Assembly (NCBI GenBank): GCA_017347465.1
Contig: AP021858.1
Span: 2,498,472 to 2,562,471, forward strand
Direction of reading: 5' to 3'
Source: Candidatus Nitrosymbiomonas proteolyticus
GTDB taxonomy: Bacteria; Armatimonadota; Fimbriimonadia; Fimbriimonadales; Fimbriimonadaceae
Length of the DNA stretch: 64,000 nt
The translations under genes were made by a program, and so were the position numbers. Positions 6,874 to 15,360 of the stretch are shown here, in pieces. How positions within the stretch are numbered: the first letter of the stretch is position 1; each line of letters starts with the position of its first letter. Below the pieces are notes generated by a model that saw only the letters and a list, made by a program, of their open reading frames with translations, did no database searches and was not told the origin of the DNA.

Positions 6874-8829
6874 CTAAGATGTCTCGACGGCGCCTTCAAA
6901 AAAAGTCGCTTTCTCGTTCAGCGCGAGCGCCGCGGATATCCACTCGGAATGCGACCAAGCCAAGGGGCTGACGCTGAGCGGCTCGCCGGTGTAGGGGTGA
7001 ACCTGCTCGGGCAAGACCCCGGTGGGGGCGGCGACCTTCTGCGCCCACTTCATCAGATCGATCGCTCTTGCGAGGTGATCGTCCGCGTCGAACAGCAGGT
7101 GGCACCTTGCGAGCCAGAGCGTGCAGATCACCCAAGGGTTGCCGGGAAGGTCGTGGCTGACCCGGAAGTAGTAGTCATCCTCGTACCGAGCGAGTCCGCC
7201 GACCTCGGTTCGAACCCAGAGCCGCTCTTCGATGGCTTGGAGAGTCGAATGCGCGAATTCGTGATGGGGAGCCACCAACCCCACCAAGAGCAGCCACAGC
7301 GCCGATGCGTCGATCGTGGGGTCTGGCTTTCCGTCGGGGTCGAGCCGCCGAAGAAAACAGCCGCCGGAGGCGTCGTACATCCCCTGCAAAACCGCAGAGC
7401 GAATTTCGCTCGCCCCGGCCGCCCACCTCTCCGAGGAAGCATCGCCCAACCGAAGTGCCCACGCGGAGGCTCGGTCGAGCGCCCAGAAAACGGTCGCGCA
7501 TGTAAACGCATGGACTCCCAACCGCTCTTCCCAGAGATCGTAGCTGGGCAAGGGGAATCCGGTCTTGGGCGACCGAAAGCCGTAGAGAAATCCCGCTAGC
7601 GGCTTGGCGAGGGTTTGGAAGGCCTCGGACTCCCGTTCGTCACCGGCTCGCCGTTCCAACCGGTCACACAGGCTCACCAGCGCGAGGGCAGTTTGATCGA
7701 GTTGCAGCGGTACGCCGTGCGGAAATGTCTCGTTCCAAGTGTGCCACGACGCGCCCCACTTTCCATCAGGGCGGTACTTCTGAAACAGCCCCGGCCGATC
7801 AGGCTGTATCACCGAAGCGAGGAACCGCACCCACCGCTCCGAGGGATCGCCCCAGCCCAGCGCGTCCAGCGCCATGACCGTAAGCGAGGCGTCTCTGGGC
7901 CAGCAGTAGCTGTAATGCGCCCTCGCGGTCTTCATGATGTCGGAGTCGTTGGCCGCGATCACCGCGCCCCCGGCATCGAGGTGCGTCCTCAGAACCTGAA
8001 GGCTTTGCAGCGTCGCCAGCCTCCACTCCTCATGCAATGCGTGGATTTGGGCAAGGGCGGCGAGGTTGAGGTTTTCGGAAGCCGATCGGGCTTGGGCAAG
8101 CACCTCCAGGAGCGACGCCCCAGTGAGGCTTGCCGTTCTGCTCCGAACGTCTTCAAGGTCAGTTCCTGCCACGATCCACAACTCGAGGTCGGCGCTTTCG
8201 TTCGGACCCAAACGAACGGCGAGCGAGAAGGTGGAGTCCACCGATCCTTGGCTGATGGGGTGGCCCGAGAGGTGGCCGTCTTCCGCGTCGCGCCAGGTGC
8301 CTTCGAACCCGCCGAAGTCCTTGATGCCGGTGGCGAACTCGAAGAGGCCGCCGCTTGAAGATCGCCCGCCAAAGAGGAACCAGTGCGCGCCCTTGTAGTG
8401 AATCAGGGCCTCTGAGACCGGATCGAAGAGGGCCGTGTCGCCGATTTCAGTCCCCGCGATGCGCAGGTCGTTGTGCTGAAAGAGGCGAACCTCGCGCTCC
8501 TGCTCTGCCCGATTGAGGATCTTCAAGCAGCGGACGAACACGGGCTCGGTGGGGTGAACCGCCTCGCGCACCTCGACCGCGATTCGAAGTTCGCTCGAAT
8601 CCAAGTGGGTGAGGCCGCAGAGGGTGCTTGGATCGTACCTCTGGCGAACCTCCCAGCCTTCGTCGCCGACCCAACTCAGATTCTCCTCGCACCAAAACCC
8701 CCACCGGATGGCGTGGCCTGAGAGGTGGTTGGGGAGCCCGCACTGCGGGAAGTAAAGGTCGCGGATGCGGTGGCCCGCATCCAGGCAGAGGTGGAAGATT
8801 CCGTTTCCGAAGACGAGCGGGCGAGGCAT
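6874..8829 (-). CDS. GH15 glucoamylase-type glycoside hydrolase
   Basis: A 651-residue protein with the two-part GH15 layout: an N-terminal beta-sandwich domain (about residues 1-260) and a C-terminal alpha/alpha barrel. GH15 landmarks include YCWPRDASLT, WNETFPHGVPLQLDQT and, near the C-terminus, LAWSHSEW, which carries the likely catalytic base glutamate. No signal peptide is visible, so it probably acts inside the cell on alpha-glucans or trehalose-like substrates. It is transcribed alone; a CATACT -10 box lies 14 bases before the ATG at 8829. Substrate cannot be told from sequence. Confidence 0.88.
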   Translation of the reverse strand: MPRPLVFGNGIFHLCLDAGHRIRDLYFPQCGLPNHLSGHAIRWGFWCEENLSWVGDEGWEVRQRYDPSTLCGLTHLDSSELRIAVEVREAVHPTEPVFVRCLKILNRAEQEREVRLFQHNDLRIAGTEIGDTALFDPVSEALIHYKGAHWFLFGGRSSSGGLFEFATGIKDFGGFEGTWRDAEDGHLSGHPISQGSVDSTFSLAVRLGPNESADLELWIVAGTDLEDVRSRTASLTGASLLEVLAQARSASENLNLAALAQIHALHEEWRLATLQSLQVLRTHLDAGGAVIAANDSDIMKTARAHYSYCWPRDASLTVMALDALGWGDPSERWVRFLASVIQPDRPGLFQKYRPDGKWGASWHTWNETFPHGVPLQLDQTALALVSLCDRLERRAGDERESEAFQTLAKPLAGFLYGFRSPKTGFPLPSYDLWEERLGVHAFTCATVFWALDRASAWALRLGDASSERWAAGASEIRSAVLQGMYDASGGCFLRRLDPDGKPDPTIDASALWLLLVGLVAPHHEFAHSTLQAIEERLWVRTEVGGLARYEDDYYFRVSHDLPGNPWVICTLWLARCHLLFDADDHLARAIDLMKWAQKVAAPTGVLPEQVHPYTGEPLSVSPLAWSHSEWISAALALNEKATFFEGAVETS

Positions 8830-8843
8830 AAAGCGTGGCTCCC

Positions 8844-8849
8844 AGTATG
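8844..8849 (-). promoter_or_regulatory. -10 box of the GH15 gene
   Basis: On the minus strand GCCATACT, with CATACT at 8849-8844, lies 14 bases before the ATG at 8829. Transcription would start about seven bases before the start codon, leaving almost no leader. Confidence 0.4.
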
Positions 8850-8980
8850 GCAGCGGCCGCAGCGTGGGTTTTGCGCCGGGCAGGCTGGCGGGACAATGAA
8901 ATGTCGCTATTCCCTGGTAATTGTCTCGGTACCGGTCACAGATTCGGCGCGATTCGACAAGTACCTAATAGACTGATCTG

Positions 8981-9210
8981 CTTGTCGCCCCTCCATGCGA
9001 ACGGATGGGGAATGATTGATGGGAAAGGAGCGCATAGGAGGCTTCCGGTTCGAGCGAACCGAGAAAGCCGCGCTGTCCCGTCCCTTTGCATGGGGCGGCT
9101 GAAGTAGGTCGTTCGGCGTCGACTTCGGGTCCTCACGGCCCCCTACGACGTCACAACTCAACTCACACCCGTATGATGGCCCCGACGACCAAGTTGTCGG
9201 GGCGCCTTTT
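8981..9210 (+). ncRNA. Candidate structured RNA of unknown family, ending in an intrinsic terminator
   Basis: The 404-base interval 8830-9233 has no protein gene but can be read as an RNA gene. A TAGACT -10 box at 8969-8974 predicts a start near 8981. From 8984 to 9099 the plus strand can fold into one rod. P1 pairs 8984-8991 with 9092-9099 and 8995-8998 with 9088-9091. P2 pairs 9018-9024 with 9076-9082. P3 pairs 9029-9033 with 9070-9074. P4 pairs 9040-9044 with 9065-9069. P5 pairs 9046-9051 with 9056-9061, closing a GAGC loop. A 19-by-5-base internal loop separates P1 from P2 and a 6-base bulge separates P3 from P4. A hairpin follows at 9101-9126, then a terminator. The rod with a large internal loop recalls 6S RNA, but I cannot assign a family. 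Confidence 0.55.
9179..9210 (+). terminator. Intrinsic terminator upstream of the NamZ gene
   Basis: GCCCCGACGAC (9179-9189) pairs with GTTGTCGGGGC (9193-9203) as an 11-bp stem with one G-U pair and a CAA loop, followed by GCCTTTT. No protein gene lies upstream on this strand, so it most simply ends an RNA transcribed from the preceding interval. It stops 24 bases before the next start codon. Confidence 0.8.
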
Positions 9211-9233
9211 CCGTAAGCGGATATCATGGAGGC

Positions 9234-10421
9234 ATGGTATTTGCGAGCGTTATGTTGTCAGCGTTGTCGATAGGTCAGGCGCCCGCCGTGCTTAGCGGCG
9301 TCGACGTGCTCGAACGGTCGGGTTTTCAGGCTCTCATCGGCCGTAACGTCGCGCTCATCACCAACCACACCGGGAAGACCGCGGACGGCCGGTCGACCGT
9401 GGATGTTCTCTTCGAGGCGCTGGGGGGTCGACTCAAGGCTTTGTTCGCGCCCGAGCACGGCATCAGAGGGGACCTGGACGAGCGCATCCCCGACGGAAAG
9501 GACCCCCGCACCGGGTTGCCTGTTTACTCCCTCTATAACCCTGGGACGGGCGAGCAGAGGTACCAACCCACCTCGGCGCAGCTTGAAGGCGTGGATACGC
9601 TCGTGTTCGACATTCAAGACATCGGGGCGAGGTTTTACACGTACGTGGGGACCCTTGGATATGCCATGAAAGCCGCCGCTTCGCGCGGGATTCGGGTGGT
9701 TGTTCTCGATCGGCCGAACCCTATCGGCGGACAAAAGGTCGAGGGCCCTGTGGCCGACAAGGAGCGCTTGGGGCTCACGGCCTTCCACCCGATTCCAGTT
9801 CGGCACGGCATGACCGCCGGGGAACTTGCAGGGCTGTTCAAGGATGAATTGAAGCTGAACGTCGAGCTCCAGGTGATCTGGTGCGAGGGTTGGCGAAGGG
9901 ACATGTGGTGGGACCAAACGGGTCTTACGTGGGTCAACCCTTCTCCCAACATGAGATCGGTCACGCAGGCCACGCTTTATCCCGGCATTTGCTTGGTCGA
10001 AGCGACCAACGTATCGGTGGGCCGGGGAACCGACACGCCTTTCGAGTGGGTAGGCGCGCCTTGGCTCGACGGTCCGAAAATCGCGAATGCGCTCAACGCT
10101 CGCAAGATTCCGGGCGTTCGCTTCTATCCCGTGCGGTTTCGACCTAATGCAAGCAGGCACGAGGGCGTGGACTGCGGCGGCGTGGCCTTCCTGGTGACGG
10201 AGCGAGACAAGCTCGATGCGGTTCGCGTGGGGTGTGAACTTGCCCACGCGCTGAAGACCGCGCACCCGGAATGGGACACCTCGCGCCTCGTCAACTTGCT
10301 CCAAAACAGCCAAGCGGCGGCCACCGTGTTGGAATCAGGGTACGAGGCCGCCTACCGCCAATGGAAGGCTGGGCTGGACGAATTCGTCCAACGCCGCAAG
10401 AAATACCTTCATTACCGGTGA
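9234..10421 (+). CDS. DUF1343/NamZ-type exo-beta-N-acetylmuramidase
   Basis: A 395-residue protein of the DUF1343 family, whose studied member NamZ removes terminal MurNAc from peptidoglycan fragments. Family blocks are easy to see: LFAPEHGIRG, VFDIQDIGARFYTY, LDRPNPIGG and WVNPSPNMRS. The first 18 residues are hydrophobic and end in small residues (IGQAPA), consistent with a signal peptide and action outside the cytoplasm. TATCAT at 9222-9227 lies six bases before the ATG, with GGAGGC in the gap, so the gene may be leaderless even though the gap itself resembles a Shine-Dalgarno. A likely role is peptidoglycan recycling; no other recycling gene adjoins it. Confidence 0.88.
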   Translation: MVFASVMLSALSIGQAPAVLSGVDVLERSGFQALIGRNVALITNHTGKTADGRSTVDVLFEALGGRLKALFAPEHGIRGDLDERIPDGKDPRTGLPVYSLYNPGTGEQRYQPTSAQLEGVDTLVFDIQDIGARFYTYVGTLGYAMKAAASRGIRVVVLDRPNPIGGQKVEGPVADKERLGLTAFHPIPVRHGMTAGELAGLFKDELKLNVELQVIWCEGWRRDMWWDQTGLTWVNPSPNMRSVTQATLYPGICLVEATNVSVGRGTDTPFEWVGAPWLDGPKIANALNARKIPGVRFYPVRFRPNASRHEGVDCGGVAFLVTERDKLDAVRVGCELAHALKTAHPEWDTSRLVNLLQNSQAAATVLESGYEAAYRQWKAGLDEFVQRRKKYLHYR

Positions 10422-10469
10422 ATCTCGTTTCCCGAGAGGACTTTCGCCGTAAACTGAATTGGGAAAGCC

Positions 10470-11261
10470 TTGATTGAGTCCATTCGCCGATTGATCCAGC
10501 CCAAACGTCCGTACTTGGCCCATGTCGAGTATTGGGTGTATTTGCCGGAGACGAAACTCCCTCCTCAGGACATACTGCTGGGGCGGTTGCTCAGAAGCAG
10601 TCCGTTTCGCGTGGGAGAGGAGCCTGCGGTCGGTCCCCAAGAGGCGCTGCTTTTCAGCGACATCCGGCTTCATACAGCGCTTTGCCTTAGGTCCAAGAAC
10701 CCGCACCTCTTCCGGCCCGACTTGTTCAGCGATCACGTCGAACCCAACGAGGATTCGCTACGGAGCCTTTCCTCGGCGCAGGCCATCGCCAAACTCAGGT
10801 TCGTGTCCGAGGAGCCGCTGCAAGACCGCAGGCACTTGAGGTTTCTGCCCCACCTTGCCGAAGCGGTTGCGTATTACGGGAAGGCCGAGACTCTCTTCGA
10901 CGTTCAGGCCGAGCGGCTGGCCGGGTTGGAGTCGTTTCGGGCGCAACTCGACTGTGATCCCGAGGCCGAGGGGCATGGATTCCACGCGAGGTCGGCGTGG
11001 TGCCAAGAAGAAACCGGAGGCCGAGCAGTTACGCGGGGACTGCGGAAGGTCGGCCTCCCCGAAATCGAGACTCCGCTGTGCGATCGGGAGGTCAGGTCCG
11101 TCTTGACGAACCTGCTCGACGCCGCCATCGAGCAAGTATGGAGCTACGAATCGCTCCCGGATGAGCTAGAAGTCTCTCACTTCGGCGACGAGTACCTTCT
11201 CAAGCTCGCGCACGGCAAATCCACCTCGACCTGCCGAGTCTTGCGCAAGGACCCCGTTTGA
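10470..11261 (+). CDS. Hypothetical protein (263 aa)
   Basis: A soluble 263-residue protein starting at TTG 10470. No signal peptide, membrane segment or recognisable catalytic motif. The second half (about residues 170-255) has a mixed alpha/beta look, with blocks HARSAWCQEETGGR and LLDAAIEQVWSYESLPDELE. TAAACT at 10450-10455 lies 14 bases upstream and could be its -10 box. It stands between NamZ and a convergent secreted-protein gene, with 48 bases after the first and 12 before the second. I do not recognise it and give it no function. Confidence 0.65.
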   Translation: MIESIRRLIQPKRPYLAHVEYWVYLPETKLPPQDILLGRLLRSSPFRVGEEPAVGPQEALLFSDIRLHTALCLRSKNPHLFRPDLFSDHVEPNEDSLRSLSSAQAIAKLRFVSEEPLQDRRHLRFLPHLAEAVAYYGKAETLFDVQAERLAGLESFRAQLDCDPEAEGHGFHARSAWCQEETGGRAVTRGLRKVGLPEIETPLCDREVRSVLTNLLDAAIEQVWSYESLPDELEVSHFGDEYLLKLAHGKSTSTCRVLRKDPV

Positions 11262-11273
11262 GGGGGGCCACGC

Positions 11274-12119
11274 TTACTTCTTCAGCTTCATCTCCTGCTT
11301 CATCGTGCCTTCCATGTTCATCGTCATGCCCATATCGATCAGTTCGGTAACTTGACTCGATGTCGCGTTCAGTTCGGAAGAAACGAGTTTGCCGGTTTCC
11401 TTCGCCAGATAGGTCTTCCCCGTAATGGCCACCTTGCCCGTGACTTTGGCGTTCATGCCTTGCATCGCGTCGGCCGCGCCCTCCATTTTCGAGGTGTCGA
11501 TGTCGATGTCGATCTCGCCTTTGATCGCGATCTCCCATACGGCAAGTCCGTCGCGAACCTGCTCGCCCAAGAGCGTGGCGTTTAGCTTCGCGGGCTTGTT
11601 CGAGGGCATGGCGGGATTCGGGGGCACCGTGACCTCCCACGAATCACCTACCTTGACGGGCCCCTCGGGGAGTTCGATGCCCATGTTGAACGACGACATC
11701 GAGCCGGTGGCCATGGCGAACATCGCATTGCTCGACTGGTTCTTCACGTCCGAGATTCGATACCGGTCGTCGATCTTCCCGGTAACGATCATCTCGCGGT
11801 CCATTCCCGGCATCGCTCCCATGTCGCCCATGTCGGATTCGAACTGCATGTCCGAAGTAATGAACTCAATCGCGAACTTGCCAGACTCAGCGTCCTTTTT
11901 TCCGACCTTGATCGTGTACTTCATCGAACCCGTGAAATTGACCGACTGCGAGCCCATTCCGGGGACGTCGATCGTCGTATCACCCGTCATCTTCACGTCG
12001 TACACATCTTTGGAATCTTCGGCGAGTTTGAGCCTGAGCAATTGGCCCTGCGAAAGCGCGAAGCCCGTCGCGACGGCGATGGCGAGCCCGAAAACGGTGA
12101 CTCTAGAAATAGCGTTCAT
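11274..12119 (-). CDS. Secreted methionine-rich protein, possibly DUF6263-like
   Basis: A 281-residue protein with a clear signal peptide (hydrophobic residues 8-22, cleavage likely near residue 24) and AAGGAG seven bases before the ATG. The rest is mostly predicted beta strands. Three stretches are rich in methionine (around DMGDMGAMPGMDREM, DAMQGMNAK and IDMGMTMNMEGTMKQEM). The layout (signal peptide, beta-rich repeats, a GDSWEV segment and a lysine-rich end) resembles the 229-residue protein at 47931-48620, so the two may be distant paralogues. Function unknown; methionine clusters sometimes bind copper, but that is only a guess here. Confidence 0.7.
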   Translation of the reverse strand: MNAISRVTVFGLAIAVATGFALSQGQLLRLKLAEDSKDVYDVKMTGDTTIDVPGMGSQSVNFTGSMKYTIKVGKKDAESGKFAIEFITSDMQFESDMGDMGAMPGMDREMIVTGKIDDRYRISDVKNQSSNAMFAMATGSMSSFNMGIELPEGPVKVGDSWEVTVPPNPAMPSNKPAKLNATLLGEQVRDGLAVWEIAIKGEIDIDIDTSKMEGAADAMQGMNAKVTGKVAITGKTYLAKETGKLVSSELNATSSQVTELIDMGMTMNMEGTMKQEMKLKK

Positions 12120-12227
12120 AGCAACTCCTTCAACGGCTGAACATAGTTACTGCCGACGCCGGGGGAAAGTTTCACGTTCGGGCCGAGCGCCGGCGACAAT
12201 TGGGATATTCTATCGCGAACGCCGCCC

Positions 12228-13259
12228 ATGCTCGTTGCTGCCGCCGCTGCCCTACTCCAGCCCACTTGGACGCTGCTCCTCGGCGGCGATGTGATGCTCA
12301 ACGGAATCGACCCGGCCTCACGGCCCCTGCAATACATGGCGGCGCACACTCGGACGGCGGACCTTTCCATTGTCAACCTGGAGATTCCCCTGACTTCCGC
12401 TCAGACCGCTACGTCACGAAAGACCCCGGCGCAGCTCAAGGCCAAGACTCAGTTCGTGCTGAAAGCCCATCCCCACCACATCGGATCGCTTTGGGGAGCG
12501 GGGATCGACGCAGTTACCCTGGGCAACAACCACGCGATGGATTACGGCCCCGCCGGGCTGGCTGAAATGACCGGACTCCTGACGGGGAGGTCGATCGCCT
12601 TCGCCGGAGCGGGCGTCAACGCCGTTGCGGCCTCGTCTCCAGCTTCGCTCAGCGTTCGAGGGATGCGGGTCGCCCTCATCTCGATGCTCGCCTTCAAGAC
12701 CCAGACCGCCCTCCATACCTGCTGGCCAGCGACCGACGAGGAGCCTGGAATCGCTACCCTTTACCTAGCCGGGGTGATCGCCGAGAGTGCGAAGGAGCGC
12801 GTGCGGCAGGTGGTGAGCGCGGCGAAAAAGGAGGCGGACTTTCTGATCGTGGCGTTACATTGGGGCGTTGAAAAGAAGAGCGTGCCCGACAGTTATCAGG
12901 TGAGCCTTGGGCGGGCGTTCATCGAAGCGGGCGCGGACCTGGTCGTGGGCCACCACCCCCACGTCCTTCAAGGGGGAGAGGTTTACTCGGGACGGCCGAT
13001 CCTCTACTCCTTGGGGAACCTGGTTTCTCCAAGGCCAGGAAGCACGGCGCTCTTCCAACTCACGTTTCAAGGAACCGATTTGAGATCCGTCGCCGTGCTG
13101 CCCTGTGAGATTCGAGAGGGAAAGGTCAAGCCTCTTCCGGACCCCCGAAATCAGCGGGCTCTTTCGAGCTTTCGTCAGTTGGGGGAGACGCTTCGCAAGC
13201 GGTTTCCCTCCAAGAACTCGGCGGCGCTCGAAGTGGAGATATTGAAAGGACCCTCTTAG
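12228..13259 (+). CDS. CapA-family metallophosphoesterase-fold protein
   Basis: A 343-residue CapA/PgsA-like protein. Metal-site blocks appear in order: GGDVMLNG, VNLEIPL, LGNNHAMDYG, ALHWGVE and VGHHPHVLQGGEVY, then YSLGN. The fold is that of calcineurin-like phosphoesterases; family members take part in poly-gamma-glutamate capsule synthesis or have other envelope roles, and most members are untested. The first 15 residues are hydrophobic and may be a short signal peptide. TATTCT at 12206-12211 lies 16 bases before the ATG. No cap biosynthesis genes adjoin it. Confidence 0.85.
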   Translation: MLVAAAAALLQPTWTLLLGGDVMLNGIDPASRPLQYMAAHTRTADLSIVNLEIPLTSAQTATSRKTPAQLKAKTQFVLKAHPHHIGSLWGAGIDAVTLGNNHAMDYGPAGLAEMTGLLTGRSIAFAGAGVNAVAASSPASLSVRGMRVALISMLAFKTQTALHTCWPATDEEPGIATLYLAGVIAESAKERVRQVVSAAKKEADFLIVALHWGVEKKSVPDSYQVSLGRAFIEAGADLVVGHHPHVLQGGEVYSGRPILYSLGNLVSPRPGSTALFQLTFQGTDLRSVAVLPCEIREGKVKPLPDPRNQRALSSFRQLGETLRKRFPSKNSAALEVEILKGPS

Positions 13260-13288
13260 GGCCCACTGCTCGGGTGCGAGCGCACGGC

Positions 13289-13301
13289 TATACTGGCATC
13301 C
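13289..13301 (+). promoter_or_regulatory. -10 box abutting the aminotransferase start
   Basis: TATACT at 13289-13294 is followed by seven bases and then the ATG at 13302. No -35 box is visible. Predicts a leaderless transcript. Confidence 0.6.
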
Positions 13302-14561
13302 ATGAACCCTGACGCATTGGCTCAGCGCGTACACGAGGATTACGCTCGCTTTCTCAATCCGTGGCTCGGCAAGCTTATGGCGTTCGCGGGCTTTGGCGTC
13401 GAAGCCTCAGCTAGCGGATGCGTCATCACCGATCACGAAGGGCGTGAGTTCATCGACTGCCTGGGCGGATACGGGGTCTTCTCGTTGGGGCATCGGCACC
13501 CGAAGGTGGTCGAAGCCGTCAAGAAGCAGCTCGACCTCATGCCGCTCAGCGGCAAGGCCTTTTTCAGCGAACCGCAATCGGTGTTGGCGCGCAAGCTAGC
13601 GGAGATCGCGCCGGGAGACCTCCAGTACACCTTCTTTTCGAACTCAGGCACCGAAGCCGCCGAAGCCGCGCTGAAGTTCTCCAAGGCCGCCACTGGGCGG
13701 GCGAAAGTCGTCAGCACTGTGGGCGGCTATCACGGGAAGACCATTGGATCGCTTTCGGCGACGGGCCGTGAGAAGTACCGCACCTCGTTCGAGCCGCTGA
13801 TGCCGGGAGTCGAGTTCATCGCTTATGGCGACGCTCAAGCAGCGACGGAGGCCATCGACGAGTCCACAGCCTGCATGATCGTCGAGCCGATTCAAGGCGA
13901 AGGGGGCATCGTCGTTCCGCCCGCCGGATACCTAAGAGACCTTCAGTCCATTTGCCGCAAGAAGGGCGCCCTGCTCGTGTTCGACGAAGTTCAGTCGGGG
14001 CTGGGGCGGACCGGCAAGATGTTCGGGTGTGAGCATGACGGGGTCGCTCCCGACCTGATGACCCTTGCGAAATCGCTGGGGGGCGGCGTGATGCCGATTG
14101 GCGCAACGATGGGCACGGAAGAAGTTTGGGAAAAGGTGTTCTCGAAGAATCCGCTCCTGCACACGAGCACGTTCGGCGGGAATCCGGTTGCGTGCGCAGC
14201 AGGGATTGCGGCGCTCGAAGTCATTGAAGAAGAAGGGCTGTGCGAAGCGGCGCAGGTGCAGGGGGCAAAGCTGAAGGCCGGACTCGAATCGGTTCGGCGG
14301 TCGCACCCGGACTGGATCACCGAAGTACGGGGCATCGGGCTCATGCTGGGGGTCGAGTTCTCAATGGACGAGGTAGGCGAACTCACGGTCGCGCAGATGA
14401 TGAAGCGGGGAGTCTGCGCCGCCTATACGCTGAATAACCCTCGTGTGATTCGATTCGAGCCACCGCTGATCATCCAAGACTCTATGATCGAGCAGGCAGT
14501 GGAGGCGTTTGGGGGCGCGGTCAACGAGACCGTCGAGATGTTGGCGGCCTTAGTCTCGTAG
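13302..14561 (+). CDS. Class III PLP aminotransferase (putrescine/ornithine type)
   Basis: A 419-residue fold-type I aminotransferase. D228 in VFDEVQSG binds the pyridine nitrogen of PLP, and K257 in LAKSLGGG is the Schiff-base lysine. The phosphate-binding SGTEAAEAA segment is at residues 115-123. Length and the motifs IVEPIQGEGG and GNPVACAAG fit the ornithine/acetylornithine/putrescine aminotransferase group. The precise amino donor cannot be told from these motifs; putrescine or ornithine is likely. It is followed by an esterase gene with its own promoter-like box. Confidence 0.88.
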   Translation: MNPDALAQRVHEDYARFLNPWLGKLMAFAGFGVEASASGCVITDHEGREFIDCLGGYGVFSLGHRHPKVVEAVKKQLDLMPLSGKAFFSEPQSVLARKLAEIAPGDLQYTFFSNSGTEAAEAALKFSKAATGRAKVVSTVGGYHGKTIGSLSATGREKYRTSFEPLMPGVEFIAYGDAQAATEAIDESTACMIVEPIQGEGGIVVPPAGYLRDLQSICRKKGALLVFDEVQSGLGRTGKMFGCEHDGVAPDLMTLAKSLGGGVMPIGATMGTEEVWEKVFSKNPLLHTSTFGGNPVACAAGIAALEVIEEEGLCEAAQVQGAKLKAGLESVRRSHPDWITEVRGIGLMLGVEFSMDEVGELTVAQMMKRGVCAAYTLNNPRVIRFEPPLIIQDSMIEQAVEAFGGAVNETVEMLAALVS

Positions 14562-14574
14562 GCGAGAAGACTGC

Positions 14575-14589
14575 TACAATAGCCTACGC
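14575..14589 (+). promoter_or_regulatory. -10 box abutting the esterase start
   Basis: TGCTACAAT, with TACAAT at 14575-14580, lies nine bases before the ATG at 14590. It is the same extended -10 sequence found before the ROK gene. Confidence 0.55.
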
Positions 14590-15357
14590 ATGAAGCGGCT
14601 ACTCGGTCAGCCTTACGCAGAACTCGGCGGCGTACGGCTCTGCTATGACCTTTTTCTCCCCGAAGGCCCGGGCCCGTTCCCGGTGGTGATCGCCATTCAC
14701 GGAGGGGGCTGGATTTCTGGCGAGCGCAGCAATATGCACGACGTCGCTCCTCCGCTCTGTTCCCACGGGATCGCGGTGGCGTGTCCCGATTACCGGCTCG
14801 CCCCATTGAACCCGTTTCCCGCTGCCGTCGAGGACGTTCAGTCGTTCACTATGTACCTGCGAGCGGCCTCCGCGGACCTTGGATTGGAGCCCGACCGTGT
14901 GGGAACGATGGGAGTCAGCGCGGGAGGGCATCTCGCAGCGATGCTCTCGCTCGCCGGGCCGGTCATCGAAGCCGAAGGCGATTGCAGGGCTAACGCGGGG
15001 TTTTCGATTTGCCCGCTTACGGACCTTTCCGACCCCTACGAAAAGCACTTCCCCATCAGTCATTCGTTCATCGAGCAGTTCATGGGCGGGCCGTACGAAG
15101 GGCGGGAAGACCTTTACCGCTCGGCAAGCCCGCTGGCGCACGTGTCGCAAGGATGCCCGCCGCTGGCGTTAGTCCACGGTTCCGAGGACGACATCGTGCC
15201 CTTTGCGCAAAGCGAGGCGCTCTATGCGGCCCTCCAAGGCGCAGGGTGCGAGTCGGAGTTCCATCCTTTACCAGGTGAAGGCCACGGGTTCTCGCTCCAA
15301 GGGTGGAGCAAGATCGAAGGCTGGCTCTGCGACTTCTTCCAGCGAAGGCTAGGCTGA
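14590..15357 (+). CDS. Alpha/beta hydrolase, esterase/lipase of the HSL-like group
   Basis: A 255-residue cytoplasmic hydrolase. HGGGW at residues 37-41 forms the oxyanion hole. GVSAGG contains the nucleophile S110. HGSEDDIVP near residue 198 supplies the acid, and GEGHGFS near the C-terminus the histidine. This arrangement is typical of carboxylesterases acting on short acyl esters. The natural substrate is not shown. It lies after the aminotransferase and is convergent with ubiA, whose stop is four bases away. Confidence 0.87.
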   Translation: MKRLLGQPYAELGGVRLCYDLFLPEGPGPFPVVIAIHGGGWISGERSNMHDVAPPLCSHGIAVACPDYRLAPLNPFPAAVEDVQSFTMYLRAASADLGLEPDRVGTMGVSAGGHLAAMLSLAGPVIEAEGDCRANAGFSICPLTDLSDPYEKHFPISHSFIEQFMGGPYEGREDLYRSASPLAHVSQGCPPLALVHGSEDDIVPFAQSEALYAALQGAGCESEFHPLPGEGHGFSLQGWSKIEGWLCDFFQRRLG

Positions 15358-15360
15358 GGT

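Noticed and set aside
8984-9099. Reading the rod structure as a leader of the GH15 gene on minus
   Set aside because: Hairpins look alike on both strands, but the T-run of the terminator is on plus, and GH15 has a -10 box much nearer its start.
9258-10313. A 351-codon open frame on minus, opposite NamZ
   Set aside because: Antisense shadow of a gene with DUF1343 motifs.
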